This document shows, piece after piece, positions 1-5,953 of a stretch of 8,168 bases of DNA. The stretch lies in the NCBI GenBank assembly GCA_029880665.1, contig JAOUNZ010000040.1, positions 1 to 8,168 of the forward strand, in the 5' to 3' direction. Made by a program: the position numbers and the translations under genes. The notes under the pieces are model-generated. The model saw only the letters and a program-made list of their open reading frames with translations. It made no database searches and had not been told where the DNA came from. Origin of the DNA: Candidatus Nitrosopumilus sp. Its GTDB lineage: Archaea; Thermoproteota; Nitrososphaeria; Nitrososphaerales; Nitrosopumilaceae. The stretch's first letter is position 1. The number at the start of each line of letters is the position of its first letter.

Positions 1-159
1 ACCTAACATAGAGTCCATTTTTGAGATTTGGACTTGTAGTTTGTTAACTGCCGTTTGAATTCGTGGTTTTAATGCACCTTGAGGCTTTACTGCTTCACGG
101 AGTTTGCCAGTTACGCCTTGAGTCTCTTGATGAGCCCAAGTCTTATTGAAGTTTGGCAT
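1..159 (-). CDS. cdvB: CdvB-like ESCRT-III (Snf7 family) cell-division protein, N-terminal part only
   Basis: The minus strand opens with ATG at 159-157 and stays open to the window edge, giving 53 residues that begin MPNFNKTWAHQETQG and continue through a basic stretch rich in Lys, Gln and Arg (KLREAVKPQGALKPRIQ) into a heptad-like helix ending KMDSMLG. I recognise this as the start of a thaumarchaeal CdvB paralogue, an ESCRT-III-like protein that polymerises on membranes and constricts the division neck together with CdvA and the ATPase CdvC. The basic first helix fits the membrane- and polymer-binding alpha-1 of ESCRT-III proteins. Thaumarchaea carry several CdvB paralogues, and which one this is cannot be told from 53 residues. 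The rest of the gene, including any CdvC-interaction motif, lies outside the window. Codons here are less AT-biased than in the neighbouring genes, which would fit high expression. Identification is from memory of the family, not from a search. Confidence 0.8.
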   Translation of the reverse strand, partial: MPNFNKTWAHQETQGVTGKLREAVKPQGALKPRIQTAVNKLQVQISKMDSMLG

Positions 160-197
160 GATGACAAGTTTAGAAATTTAGTCTTAATGGACGGTGT

Positions 198-205
198 GTA
201 TTTAG
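198..205 (-). promoter_or_regulatory. Probable TATA box (BRE/TATA promoter) for the cdvB-like gene
   Basis: On the minus strand this reads CTAAATAC within CGATCTAAATACACACC. An archaeal TATA box lies about 25 bases before the transcript start, which would put the start near position 172 and give a leader of about a dozen bases before ATG at 159. No Shine-Dalgarno sequence is visible in that leader. The call rests on motif and spacing only. Confidence 0.45.
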
Positions 206-218
206 ATCGACTTTGAGG

Positions 219-228
219 TTAATTTAGC
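219..228 (+). promoter_or_regulatory. Candidate TATA-like element for the racemase-family gene
   Basis: The plus strand reads GTTAATTTAGC in the 105-bp divergent gap. Counting about 25 bases on gives a start near 250 and a short leader before the GTG at 265. The element also overlaps an 8-bp perfect palindrome, TTAGCTAA (224-231). It is weak evidence: AT-rich spacers contain many such strings. Confidence 0.3.
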
Positions 229-264
229 TAACAAACTCTTATTCATGATTCTCATAGTTCAACT

Positions 265-1029
265 GTGGCAAAGATTGTTGTGTTTGATTCAGGATTAGGC
301 TCATTATCTATAATTTGGGCAATGCAAGATTTATTCAAGTCAGAAATTATCTATTTTGCAGACCAACGGAATTACCCATATGGAAAAAGATCACAAGCTC
401 TATTATATAAAATCATAATAAAGTCTATCAAACTATTAGAAGAACAATTTTCACCAGACATTATAGTTGTCGCATCAAATACACCTAGTCTTATGTTTAA
501 TTTATCATCAAGAAAAATAATTGATGTAAAACCACCATTATCTCAAGCAAAAAAAGTATCGAAATCAAAACATATTGCCATATTAGCAACTAAAAATGCA
601 ATGAAAAGCAAAGGTTTGAATAAATATATTGAAAAAAACAATCTTTTCAAGTCTTTTAAATTTTTTGTAATAAATGCATCAGAACTTGTGGAACTAGTTG
701 AGTCTGGAAAATTTATCACGAACAAAAATTATTGTAAAAAAATTATTAAAAACATACTTGATCAAATTTTACATCAACATCCAATAGATACAATAACACT
801 TTCTAGTACGCATTTACCGTTTTTAAAACTATTATTAGAAAAAGAATACCCAAAAATTGAATTTATAGATCCAGGACATATAGTTGCAAACAAAATTTTT
901 CTAAAAATTAAAAACAAACAATCAAAAAGAAACTCATTAAAGATTTTTACTTCAGGTGATACTAAAGAATTCCATAACAAATTAAATAAACTAAGAATAA
1001 GAAATAAGGTTAATTTTTTATCTGTTTAG
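265..1029 (+). CDS. Asp/Glu racemase (MurI) family protein with both catalytic cysteines replaced by serine
   Basis: This 254-residue protein has the length and landmark motifs of glutamate racemase: FDSGLGSLSI at 7-16, FADQRNYPYGK at 31-41 (family form GD.ARFPYG), VVASNTPS at 68-75 and TLSSTHLP at 178-185. Cofactor-independent racemases use two cysteines, in the ACNTA and GCTHYP motifs, about 110 residues apart. Here those positions are Ser71 (TCA) and Ser181 (AGT), with the same spacing, while Asp8, Ser9, Asn72, Thr73, Thr182 and His183 are kept. The fold is therefore probably intact but normal thiol-based racemisation is not expected. Thaumarchaea do not make peptidoglycan, so a MurI role in wall synthesis is unlikely anyway. 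The gene begins with GTG at 265; an in-frame stop at 229-231 and no other good start leave this as the best choice. Its last 20 bases overlap the convergent cbiF gene. T-runs at 1014-1019 and 1052-1057 may end its transcript. Its substrate is unknown; link to cobalamin synthesis is only positional. Confidence 0.8.
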   Translation: MAKIVVFDSGLGSLSIIWAMQDLFKSEIIYFADQRNYPYGKRSQALLYKIIIKSIKLLEEQFSPDIIVVASNTPSLMFNLSSRKIIDVKPPLSQAKKVSKSKHIAILATKNAMKSKGLNKYIEKNNLFKSFKFFVINASELVELVESGKFITNKNYCKKIIKNILDQILHQHPIDTITLSSTHLPFLKLLLEKEYPKIEFIDPGHIVANKIFLKIKNKQSKRNSLKIFTSGDTKEFHNKLNKLRIRNKVNFLSV

Positions 1030-1780
1030 CTTTTCTATAACCATGACTAAATTTTTTATCATATAATTTAGAATACTCATATGTTTCGGGATCAATCACA
1101 TCGCTAATAATCACAATCGCAGTTCTGGTAATTTGTTCATTTTTTACTTTTTTTACTATGTCTTCAAGTGTTCCCTTGATAATTTTTTGATCTTTCCAGC
1201 TTGCATGATATACCACAGCAACTGGAGTTGTTTTTTTATACCCGCCAGCAGTTGCTTCTTTTACTAAATTCGATATCAAATGAACACTAAGATAAAAAAT
1301 CAATGTAGCTTTATGCTTTGCAAGCTCTGAGATTTTTTCACGTTTTGGAACTTTAGTTCTAGATTCTGCTCTTGTAACAATGATTGTCTGAGTTACACCT
1401 GGTAATGTTAGTTGAGTTCCAAGTGCTGCGGCTGAAGCTAAAAATGCTGTTATTCCAGGAACAACAACAGATTTAATTCCATTTTTTTCTAAATTATCAA
1501 TCTGTTCTTTGATTGCACCGTAAATTGAAGGATCCCCATCATGTAGCCTTACTACCAGTTTGTCTTTTTTTGCATTTATGTACAACAAATCAAAAATTTC
1601 CTCTCTTACTAGTTTTGCAGCATCATATAATTTTCCTTTTTTACAAATCTTCAAAATAGGTTCAGGAATTAAAGAACCAGAGTAAACTACAACATCTGCC
1701 TTCTGAATTAATTTCTTGGCTTTGACTGTAATTAGATCAGGATCGCCTGGACCACATCCAACAAAAAATACCTCAGACAC
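1010..1780 (-). CDS. cbiF: Cobalt-precorrin-4 C11-methyltransferase (CbiF/CobM)
   Basis: This enzyme transfers a methyl group from S-adenosylmethionine to C11 of (cobalt-)precorrin-4 in corrin-ring assembly, in the cytoplasm. At 256 residues it matches the usual family length. It shows the tetrapyrrole-methylase pattern: GCGPGDPDLIT at 8-18, VVYSGSLIPEPIL at 31-43, RLHDGDPSIYGA at 78-89, VVPGIT at 106-111, and the CbiF-specific LTLPGVTQTIIVTRAESR at 124-141, then YHASWKDQ at 191-198. The start is GTG at 1780 (GTGTCTGAG), which overlaps the stop of cbiL by 8 bases; this points to co-transcription and translational coupling. It is the last gene of the minus-strand cluster. Its stop at 1012-1010 lies inside the end of the convergent racemase-family gene, and the T-rich minus strand just past the stop could serve as terminator. 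Whether the substrate already carries cobalt (anaerobic route) cannot be read from the sequence; the archaeal setting and the presence of CbiT favour the anaerobic-type pathway. Confidence 0.93.
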   Translation of the reverse strand: MSEVFFVGCGPGDPDLITVKAKKLIQKADVVVYSGSLIPEPILKICKKGKLYDAAKLVREEIFDLLYINAKKDKLVVRLHDGDPSIYGAIKEQIDNLEKNGIKSVVVPGITAFLASAAALGTQLTLPGVTQTIIVTRAESRTKVPKREKISELAKHKATLIFYLSVHLISNLVKEATAGGYKKTTPVAVVYHASWKDQKIIKGTLEDIVKKVKNEQITRTAIVIISDVIDPETYEYSKLYDKKFSHGYRKAKQIKN

Positions 1781-2495
1781 GTTTTACCACCAAAATTGAA
1801 AAATATTTTGTAGTTAATGTGTTGTTATTCACTTCACCCAAAGTCAGTTTTCGAATAATCTCGTTCTCTGTTCCAAGATCTTGGCCTATCGCAAAAATTG
1901 AATTATCTGGGAATCCTGCCTCTTTTAGAACCTCAATAACTTTGTCAAAATATCTTCCGTCCTTAAGAAATATCATGGATTCAGAATTTTTTGCAATCTC
2001 TTTTACGCTGGATAGATCATAGCATGACGGAATAATGGCAACTTTTTCTGCACCTTCAGCAATACTTACACCAACTTTAGATGCAAATGTAAACATAGAA
2101 ACAATTCCTGGTATTACGCTAATATCCATATTTGGATAATTCTTTTTTAGATCCTTATACATATAGATCCAAGTACTATACAAATAAGGATCACCTACTG
2201 TGAGATACACAACATTCTTTCCAGTCAAAACTGTTTCAGCCATTACTTTTGCATTCTTTTTCCATGTTGCTTCAAGAACATCTTTGTCTTTTGTCATTGG
2301 AAAGATTAACTTTACAATTTTTTGATTTTTTGATTTATCAATTATAGGCGAAACAACACCAAATGCAATGCTTGGCCTATCTTCATTAGATGCAGGACAC
2401 ATGATAATATCTGCATTTTGAATTGCTTTTACAGCCTTAACGGTCAGCAGATCTACGTCTCCAGGACCTACTCCTATTCCAATCAATCCAGGCAT
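1773..2495 (-). CDS. cbiL: Precorrin-2 / cobalt-factor II C20-methyltransferase (CbiL/CobI)
   Basis: This is an S-adenosylmethionine-dependent methylase that acts on C20 of precorrin-2 or cobalt-factor II, an early step of corrin synthesis. With the start chosen here it is 240 residues, normal for CbiL. Visible motifs are LIGIGVGPGDVDLLTVKA at 4-21, IIMCPAS at 30-36, KLIFPMTKD at 62-70 (where CbiL proteins usually have FPM), YLTVGDPYLYSTW at 97-109, and VIPGIVSM at 127-134. I chose ATG at 2495 because the protein then starts MPGLIGIGVG, the usual beginning of the family. A TTG two codons upstream (2501) is also in frame, and GGGAG at about 2511-2515 on the minus strand sits 10 bases before it, so a 242-residue form is possible. 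The gene follows cbiT after about 36 bases and overlaps cbiF by 8 bases at its 3' end. A TTTTTAATT string about 25-30 bases before the ATG could be an internal promoter. Confidence 0.92.
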   Translation of the reverse strand: MPGLIGIGVGPGDVDLLTVKAVKAIQNADIIMCPASNEDRPSIAFGVVSPIIDKSKNQKIVKLIFPMTKDKDVLEATWKKNAKVMAETVLTGKNVVYLTVGDPYLYSTWIYMYKDLKKNYPNMDISVIPGIVSMFTFASKVGVSIAEGAEKVAIIPSCYDLSSVKEIAKNSESMIFLKDGRYFDKVIEVLKEAGFPDNSIFAIGQDLGTENEIIRKLTLGEVNNNTLTTKYFSILVVKRV

Positions 2496-2531
2496 GAACA
2501 ATATGGATTTTCTCCCAATTAAAAATCTAGA

Positions 2532-3122
2532 TTACATCTTTGTAGCAGAAATTATTGTTACAGGATTTCTTGCTAACATCATAGTTCCTGCGGTGGTTTT
2601 CCTACTTTTTGATACTGTTATCTGAGTAATATCAATAGATTCAAAATGTAATTTCTTAAGAATTTGTAACACTGAATAAAATGTCTCAATTAGTATTATG
2701 CCAATTACAATTCTACCGCCTGATCTTAATTTATTCTCAGAAATCTCAACTATTTCTTTTGTATCTCCACCAGTACCTCCAATGAATATTGTATCAGCTT
2801 CTTCAAGTTCAAGAATCTTTTCTTTAGCATTGCCATAAATCACAGAGATATTTGATATGCCAAATTTTTCCATGTTTTTCTTAGTCAACTCTACAGCATT
2901 TCGATCGTGATCAATAGCCAGTACTTTACCTGATGATTCAATTTGAAGTGCAGCCTCAATGGATATAGATCCACTACCACAACCAATATCATAAACTGTT
3001 TGTCCTGGTCTTAATCTTGCTTTGCTGATTTGAATGGTTCTTATTTCTTCCTTTGTTATTGGAACTTTTTCTGTTCGCTCAAAAAGATCATCTGGAATTC
3101 CAGGAGTTTTGTAATTCCACAT
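2532..3122 (-). CDS. cbiT: Cobalt-precorrin-6B C15-methyltransferase, decarboxylating (CbiT)
   Basis: CbiT methylates C15 of (cobalt-)precorrin-6B/7 and removes the acetate carboxyl on C12. This 196-residue protein has the stand-alone CbiT length, unlike the CbiE-CbiT fusion CobL. It starts with the family signature TPGIPDDLF at 6-14 and KVPITKEEIR at 19-28, then the class I methyltransferase motif VYDIGCGSGSISIEAA at 43-58 that binds S-adenosylmethionine, the acidic strand end AIDHDRNAV at 69-77, GNAKE at 97-101, and the FIGGTGGD loop at 113-120. The ATG at 3122 gives the expected N-terminus MWNYKTPGIP. It is preceded by the EMC6-like gene with a 28-base gap and followed by cbiL. No Shine-Dalgarno sequence is visible upstream; an ATTTAATTTG string about 26-34 bases before the ATG could drive a leaderless transcript, so cbiT may have its own promoter as well as being read from the upstream gene. 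Confidence 0.93.
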   Translation of the reverse strand: MWNYKTPGIPDDLFERTEKVPITKEEIRTIQISKARLRPGQTVYDIGCGSGSISIEAALQIESSGKVLAIDHDRNAVELTKKNMEKFGISNISVIYGNAKEKILELEEADTIFIGGTGGDTKEIVEISENKLRSGGRIVIGIILIETFYSVLQILKKLHFESIDITQITVSKSRKTTAGTMMLARNPVTIISATKM

Positions 3123-3150
3123 AATCTATCTTTAGTTCTGAATTATCAAA

Positions 3151-3621
3151 TTAAATGTTAATGCCGTTAGAAACGGTTTCTGCATGAAGTAATGTATAAG
3201 TTACAATCCAAGTGAACAAATACAAAAAGACATAGCTACCAATACCTTGTGTAACAATCTTTTTCTTATCTGATGACGGCAATTGTAATTTCATGCCTTT
3301 TGCAACTATAATTGTTCCAATAAACACTATGATCATAAATGCAATTGAAGCCCATCTTCTTTCTTCACCTTCAATATCTTCAAAGATGAAAGTTGCTATA
3401 GCGCCTGCAATTATTGCCAAACCAATGCGCATCCAAAATAATTTGTTTAGTTTTCTGTCTTTTTCACTTTTATCATCCACATTGACGGACAAATCTTTCA
3501 CTTTGTCTGGAATGGACTCAGATTCCTCTGTTTTAGGAATATCATTTAGATCTCTGGAGTCCTTTTTAGATTCATCAGGTCCAGGTGTCGCCTCTGATTT
3601 TTTCTTTTTGAATTTTGCCAA
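3151..3621 (-). CDS. Small three-helix membrane protein resembling EMC6, with a charged N-terminal tail
   Basis: This 156-residue protein has two parts. Residues 1-60 are hydrophilic and probably disordered, starting with the basic run KFKKKK and continuing with mixed Lys, Glu, Asp and Ser. Residues 61-147 hold three likely membrane helices at about 62-80, 90-108 and 127-145. The last part, KKIVTQGIGSYVFLYLFTW at 120-138 and then IVTYTLLHA, can be aligned by eye with the C-terminal helix of eukaryotic EMC6, sharing the Thr-x-Gly, Phe-x-x-Tyr, Trp, Tyr and His positions. EMC6 belongs to the ER membrane complex that inserts membrane proteins; EMC6-like proteins are known in archaea. The function here is therefore guessed as membrane-protein biogenesis, not shown. 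The start is TTG at 3621: an in-frame stop lies at 3640-3642 and the next Met is residue 64, inside helix 1. It heads the cbiT-cbiL-cbiF cluster, 28 bases upstream, but nothing in the protein suggests a role in cobalamin synthesis. Confidence 0.72.
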   Translation of the reverse strand: MAKFKKKKSEATPGPDESKKDSRDLNDIPKTEESESIPDKVKDLSVNVDDKSEKDRKLNKLFWMRIGLAIIAGAIATFIFEDIEGEERRWASIAFMIIVFIGTIIVAKGMKLQLPSSDKKKIVTQGIGSYVFLYLFTWIVTYTLLHAETVSNGINI

Positions 3622-3652
3622 GTAAATTTCTAGCGTGTCTCAAGCAAACCAT

Positions 3653-3660
3653 GTTTAATA
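3653..3660 (-). promoter_or_regulatory. Candidate TATA box for the EMC6-like gene and cobalamin cluster
   Basis: The minus strand reads TATTAAAC within AAGATATTAAACATGG. Its centre is about 35 bases before the TTG start at 3621, which would give a leader of under ten bases. It lies in the 103-bp divergent gap shared with rqcH. Motif and spacing only. Confidence 0.4.
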
Positions 3661-3695
3661 TCTTTGGTCATAATTTGAGCGTATCAAAGCAAGAG

Positions 3696-3705
3696 TATAA
3701 TTTTA
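3696..3705 (+). promoter_or_regulatory. Probable TATA box for a leaderless rqcH transcript
   Basis: The plus strand reads GAGTATAATTTTAGAC, with the TATA core centred about 25 bases before the ATG at 3725. That spacing places transcription start at or next to the start codon, so the message is probably leaderless. This agrees with the absence of any Shine-Dalgarno sequence in CGATAAATACCCTGAAT just before the ATG. Confidence 0.5.
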
Positions 3706-3724
3706 GACGATAAATACCCTGAAT

Positions 3725-5656
3725 ATGGCTTTAGCAGGAATAGAATTACGATATTTGGTCGATAAAATTTCAGAACAAGTTCAAGATTACTATATCAGTA
3801 ACATATATGGAATTACAAAAGACAGTATTCTATTCAAACTTCATCATACTGAAAAAAGTGATTTGTTCATGATGATCTCAACATTTGGTGTTTGGCTAAC
3901 TAAAGTAAAAATTGATCAAATGGAACCAAATAGATTGCTCAAAAGACTGCGTAGCGATCTTCTTAGATTAAAATTAAAAAAAATAGAACAAATTGATTCC
4001 GAAAGAATCGCATATTTTACTTTTGAAGGGTTTGGAAAAGAGTTTGTTTTAGTGGGAGAATTTTTTGGAGATGGAAATATTTTACTCTGTAGTAAAGATA
4101 TGAAGATACTTGCACTTCAACATTCGATAGACGTAAGACATAGAAAACTCGGTGTTGGTTTAGAATACATACAACCACCCAAAAACGGATTAGATATTTT
4201 TAACATATCGGAATCAGATTTTATTGAACTCGGTACAACAGATTTAATTTCTGCTAAATGGCTAGGACGAACTTTAGGTCTGCCAAAAAAATATGTTGAG
4301 GGAATTTTTGAAATCGTAGGCGTAGATCCAAAAAAAACTGGCAATTTATTAACACCTGAAGAAATAAAGAAAATTTTTGAAACTACTAAACAAATTGTTA
4401 CAGATGTAATATCAGGAAATCACAATTCAGTTATAATTAGAAATGAAAAGACAGAAATTCTTCCATTGAAATTAGGAAGGCTGGAAGGCGAGATTACTAA
4501 TGTTGATAGTTTCATTGAAGGATTAGATATTGTTTTTACAGAAAACATAATTAAAAAAGGAAAATCAATTCAATCAAGTGGTTCTGATAAAAAGATAAAA
4601 GAATTACAAACTCAGATTTCTGAACAAGAAAAAGCAATTGAAACAGTAAGAGAAAGATCAAAAAATATCACCAATGTCGCTAATTCTCTTTTTGAGATGA
4701 TATCAAATGGAATTATGTCTATAGGAGATGTTAAAGCTCAAAATATTCTAACAAATAATAACGCAAAAATAATTACTGAAAAAGGAATTCCACTAATTGT
4801 TATAAAGAATGAAAAAATCAAGATAAACCCTGCATCATCTCTTCAATCCATTGCTTCAGTGTTATTTGATGAGGCAAAAAAACAATCGGCTGCAATACAT
4901 TCAATTCAAGCAATAAAGGAAAAAACAGAGAAAAAACTGGAAAAATTTCAAAGCAAAACAGAATCTGAAAAAGACTTGATTGTGGCTTCTGAAATTAGAA
5001 AGAAAAATTGGTATGAGAGATATCGATGGTTTTTCACTTCTGATGGATTTCTTGCTATTGGCGGAAGGGATGCGGCGTCAAATTCAGCAGTAGTGAGAAA
5101 ACATTTGGTAAAAGATGATAAAATATTTCATGGTGATATTTTTGGTTCGCCGTTTTTTATTCTGAAAAATGCAGAAAATGCTCCTGATAAAAGTATGAAT
5201 GAAGTTGCACATGCTACAGTTTGTTTTAGCCGTGCATGGCGAGAAGGGATGTATGGCGTAAGTGCTTATTGGGTAAATCCTGAACAAGTTAAAAAATCCG
5301 CTCCTAGTGGAGAATTTTTACCTAAAGGTTCCTTCACTATAGAAGGACAAAGAAACTTCATCAAATCTGATACTTTGAGGTTAGCTGTTGGAATTATTTC
5401 GTTAGATGATGACTATGTTTTAACATGCGGACCTCCTGATCCAATTAAAAAGAATTCTATTTGTTATGCAATTATTGAACCTCATGGCGCTGAAATGGTT
5501 GACACAGCTAAAAAAATTAGAATTGAATTCTCTAAAATAGAAGAAGAAATTACAAAAAAAATATCTATTGATGATTTTGTTCGTGTTCTACCTCCCGGAA
5601 AAAGTCAAATTAAGGAAGTGAATATTGGAGATTATAATCTTCTTTCTAAATATTAA
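3725..5656 (+). CDS. rqcH: RqcH / NEMF / Rqc2 family ribosome-associated quality-control protein (NFACT)
   Basis: NFACT proteins bind the large ribosomal subunit that still holds a stalled peptidyl-tRNA after ribosome splitting, and recruit tRNA to add a C-terminal tail that marks the peptide for destruction. At 643 residues this has the usual archaeal length. Domains in order: NFACT-N at about 1-170, with SNIYGITKDSILFKL at 25-39 and the DVRHR motif at 136-140, which corresponds to the Asp-Arg pair needed for tailing in Rqc2 and bacterial RqcH; a helix-hairpin-helix-like stretch around 176-202 (LGLPKKYVEGI); coiled coil at about 286-317 and again at 382-420; and NFACT-R at about 429-545, with WFFTSDGFLAIGGRDAASN at 435-453 and SAPSGEFLPKGSFTIEGQRN at 525-544. 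A charged extension of about 90 residues follows. The gene is monocistronic, divergent from the EMC6-like gene and convergent with glyS. Older annotations call such proteins fibronectin-binding. The tail composition cannot be predicted. Confidence 0.93.
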   Translation: MALAGIELRYLVDKISEQVQDYYISNIYGITKDSILFKLHHTEKSDLFMMISTFGVWLTKVKIDQMEPNRLLKRLRSDLLRLKLKKIEQIDSERIAYFTFEGFGKEFVLVGEFFGDGNILLCSKDMKILALQHSIDVRHRKLGVGLEYIQPPKNGLDIFNISESDFIELGTTDLISAKWLGRTLGLPKKYVEGIFEIVGVDPKKTGNLLTPEEIKKIFETTKQIVTDVISGNHNSVIIRNEKTEILPLKLGRLEGEITNVDSFIEGLDIVFTENIIKKGKSIQSSGSDKKIKELQTQISEQEKAIETVRERSKNITNVANSLFEMISNGIMSIGDVKAQNILTNNNAKIITEKGIPLIVIKNEKIKINPASSLQSIASVLFDEAKKQSAAIHSIQAIKEKTEKKLEKFQSKTESEKDLIVASEIRKKNWYERYRWFFTSDGFLAIGGRDAASNSAVVRKHLVKDDKIFHGDIFGSPFFILKNAENAPDKSMNEVAHATVCFSRAWREGMYGVSAYWVNPEQVKKSAPSGEFLPKGSFTIEGQRNFIKSDTLRLAVGIISLDDDYVLTCGPPDPIKKNSICYAIIEPHGAEMVDTAKKIRIEFSKIEEEITKKISIDDFVRVLPPGKSQIKEVNIGDYNLLSKY

Positions 5657-5675
5657 AATAAATTATGTTTAATTC

Positions 5676-5689
5676 AATAATTAATTATT
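5676..5689. repeat. Perfect 14-bp AT-only palindrome downstream of rqcH
   Basis: AATAATTAATTATT reads the same on both strands and lies 20 bases after the rqcH stop, followed by further T-rich DNA. It could help end the rqcH transcript, although a stem made only of A-U pairs with almost no loop would be weak. In DNA this AT-rich, such a palindrome may also arise by chance. Confidence 0.3.
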
Positions 5690-5819
5690 TTAATAAATAT
5701 TTCCTTGGATACTTATTCAAAATCATGGTTAATGATACAACTAAATGTTATTTTGATTTTTAATGCCTAGAGATTATGATACAGTTCAATTAACATGTTC
5801 CCAAAAGATCAAGTTTTCT

Positions 5820-5939
5820 TTAAATAAAAAATATTGTGTAAAATAATATGTCATAATTTTTTTTATACTCATCTCTTATCTGAAGTGCATTCTCAACTAA
5901 TTCAACCATAAACTTATAATCTATATTAATTACAAACAC
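5820..5939 (-). CDS. Possible small protein of about 39 residues downstream of glyS
   Basis: A minus-strand frame runs from GTG at 5939 to TAA at 5822-5820, just 14 bases after the glyS stop. It would encode a peptide beginning FVINIDYKF after the start, then VELVENALQIRDEYKKNYD at 11-29 (counting the GTG as residue 1), and a hydrophobic end. An internal ATG at 5909 would give 29 residues. The central part has the alternating pattern of an amphipathic helix, which is why I list it. It could be co-transcribed with glyS. Against it: no recognisable family, no clear ribosome binding site, and the frame stays open back into glyS, so it may be chance or the remnant of a longer gene. Confidence 0.22.
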   Translation of the reverse strand: MFVINIDYKFMVELVENALQIRDEYKKNYDILFYTIFFI

Positions 5940-5953
5940 TAAACAATTTATTT

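Larger units (their letters stand above)
5657..5953. other. AT-rich spacer between convergent rqcH and glyS
   Basis: This 297-bp stretch separates two genes that face each other, so it should hold both terminators and no promoter for either. On the plus strand there are T-runs at 5750-5761 (TTTTGATTTTTA, roughly) and a T8 run at 5857-5864; archaeal termination often uses such tracts, but none is clearly the main one. A 14-bp palindrome sits near the rqcH end and one small open frame on the minus strand is listed separately. I see no tRNA-like, riboswitch-like or repeated structure. Confidence 0.6.

Noticed and set aside
2496..2531. Search for a cobalamin riboswitch or conserved RNA near the cbi genes
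   Set aside because: The gaps before cbiL, cbiT and the cluster head are 28-103 bp and show no B12-box-like sequence or stable stems; such riboswitches are a bacterial feature.
3293..3625. Plus-strand open frame of 110 codons opposite the EMC6-like gene
   Set aside because: It is the antisense of a charged, Ser-rich coding region, shows no family resemblance, and the minus-strand protein has clear membrane helices.
5763..5846. Plus-strand frame of 27 codons starting MPRDYDTVQL in the rqcH-glyS spacer
   Set aside because: It is very short, overlaps the minus-strand small frame, lacks a ribosome binding site or promoter at leaderless spacing, and resembles no family I know.
5857..5864. T8 run as the main rqcH terminator
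   Set aside because: It lies about 200 bases past the rqcH stop and earlier T-rich stretches exist; on the other strand it codes for Lys codons in the small frame. It is left as a possibility within the spacer only.
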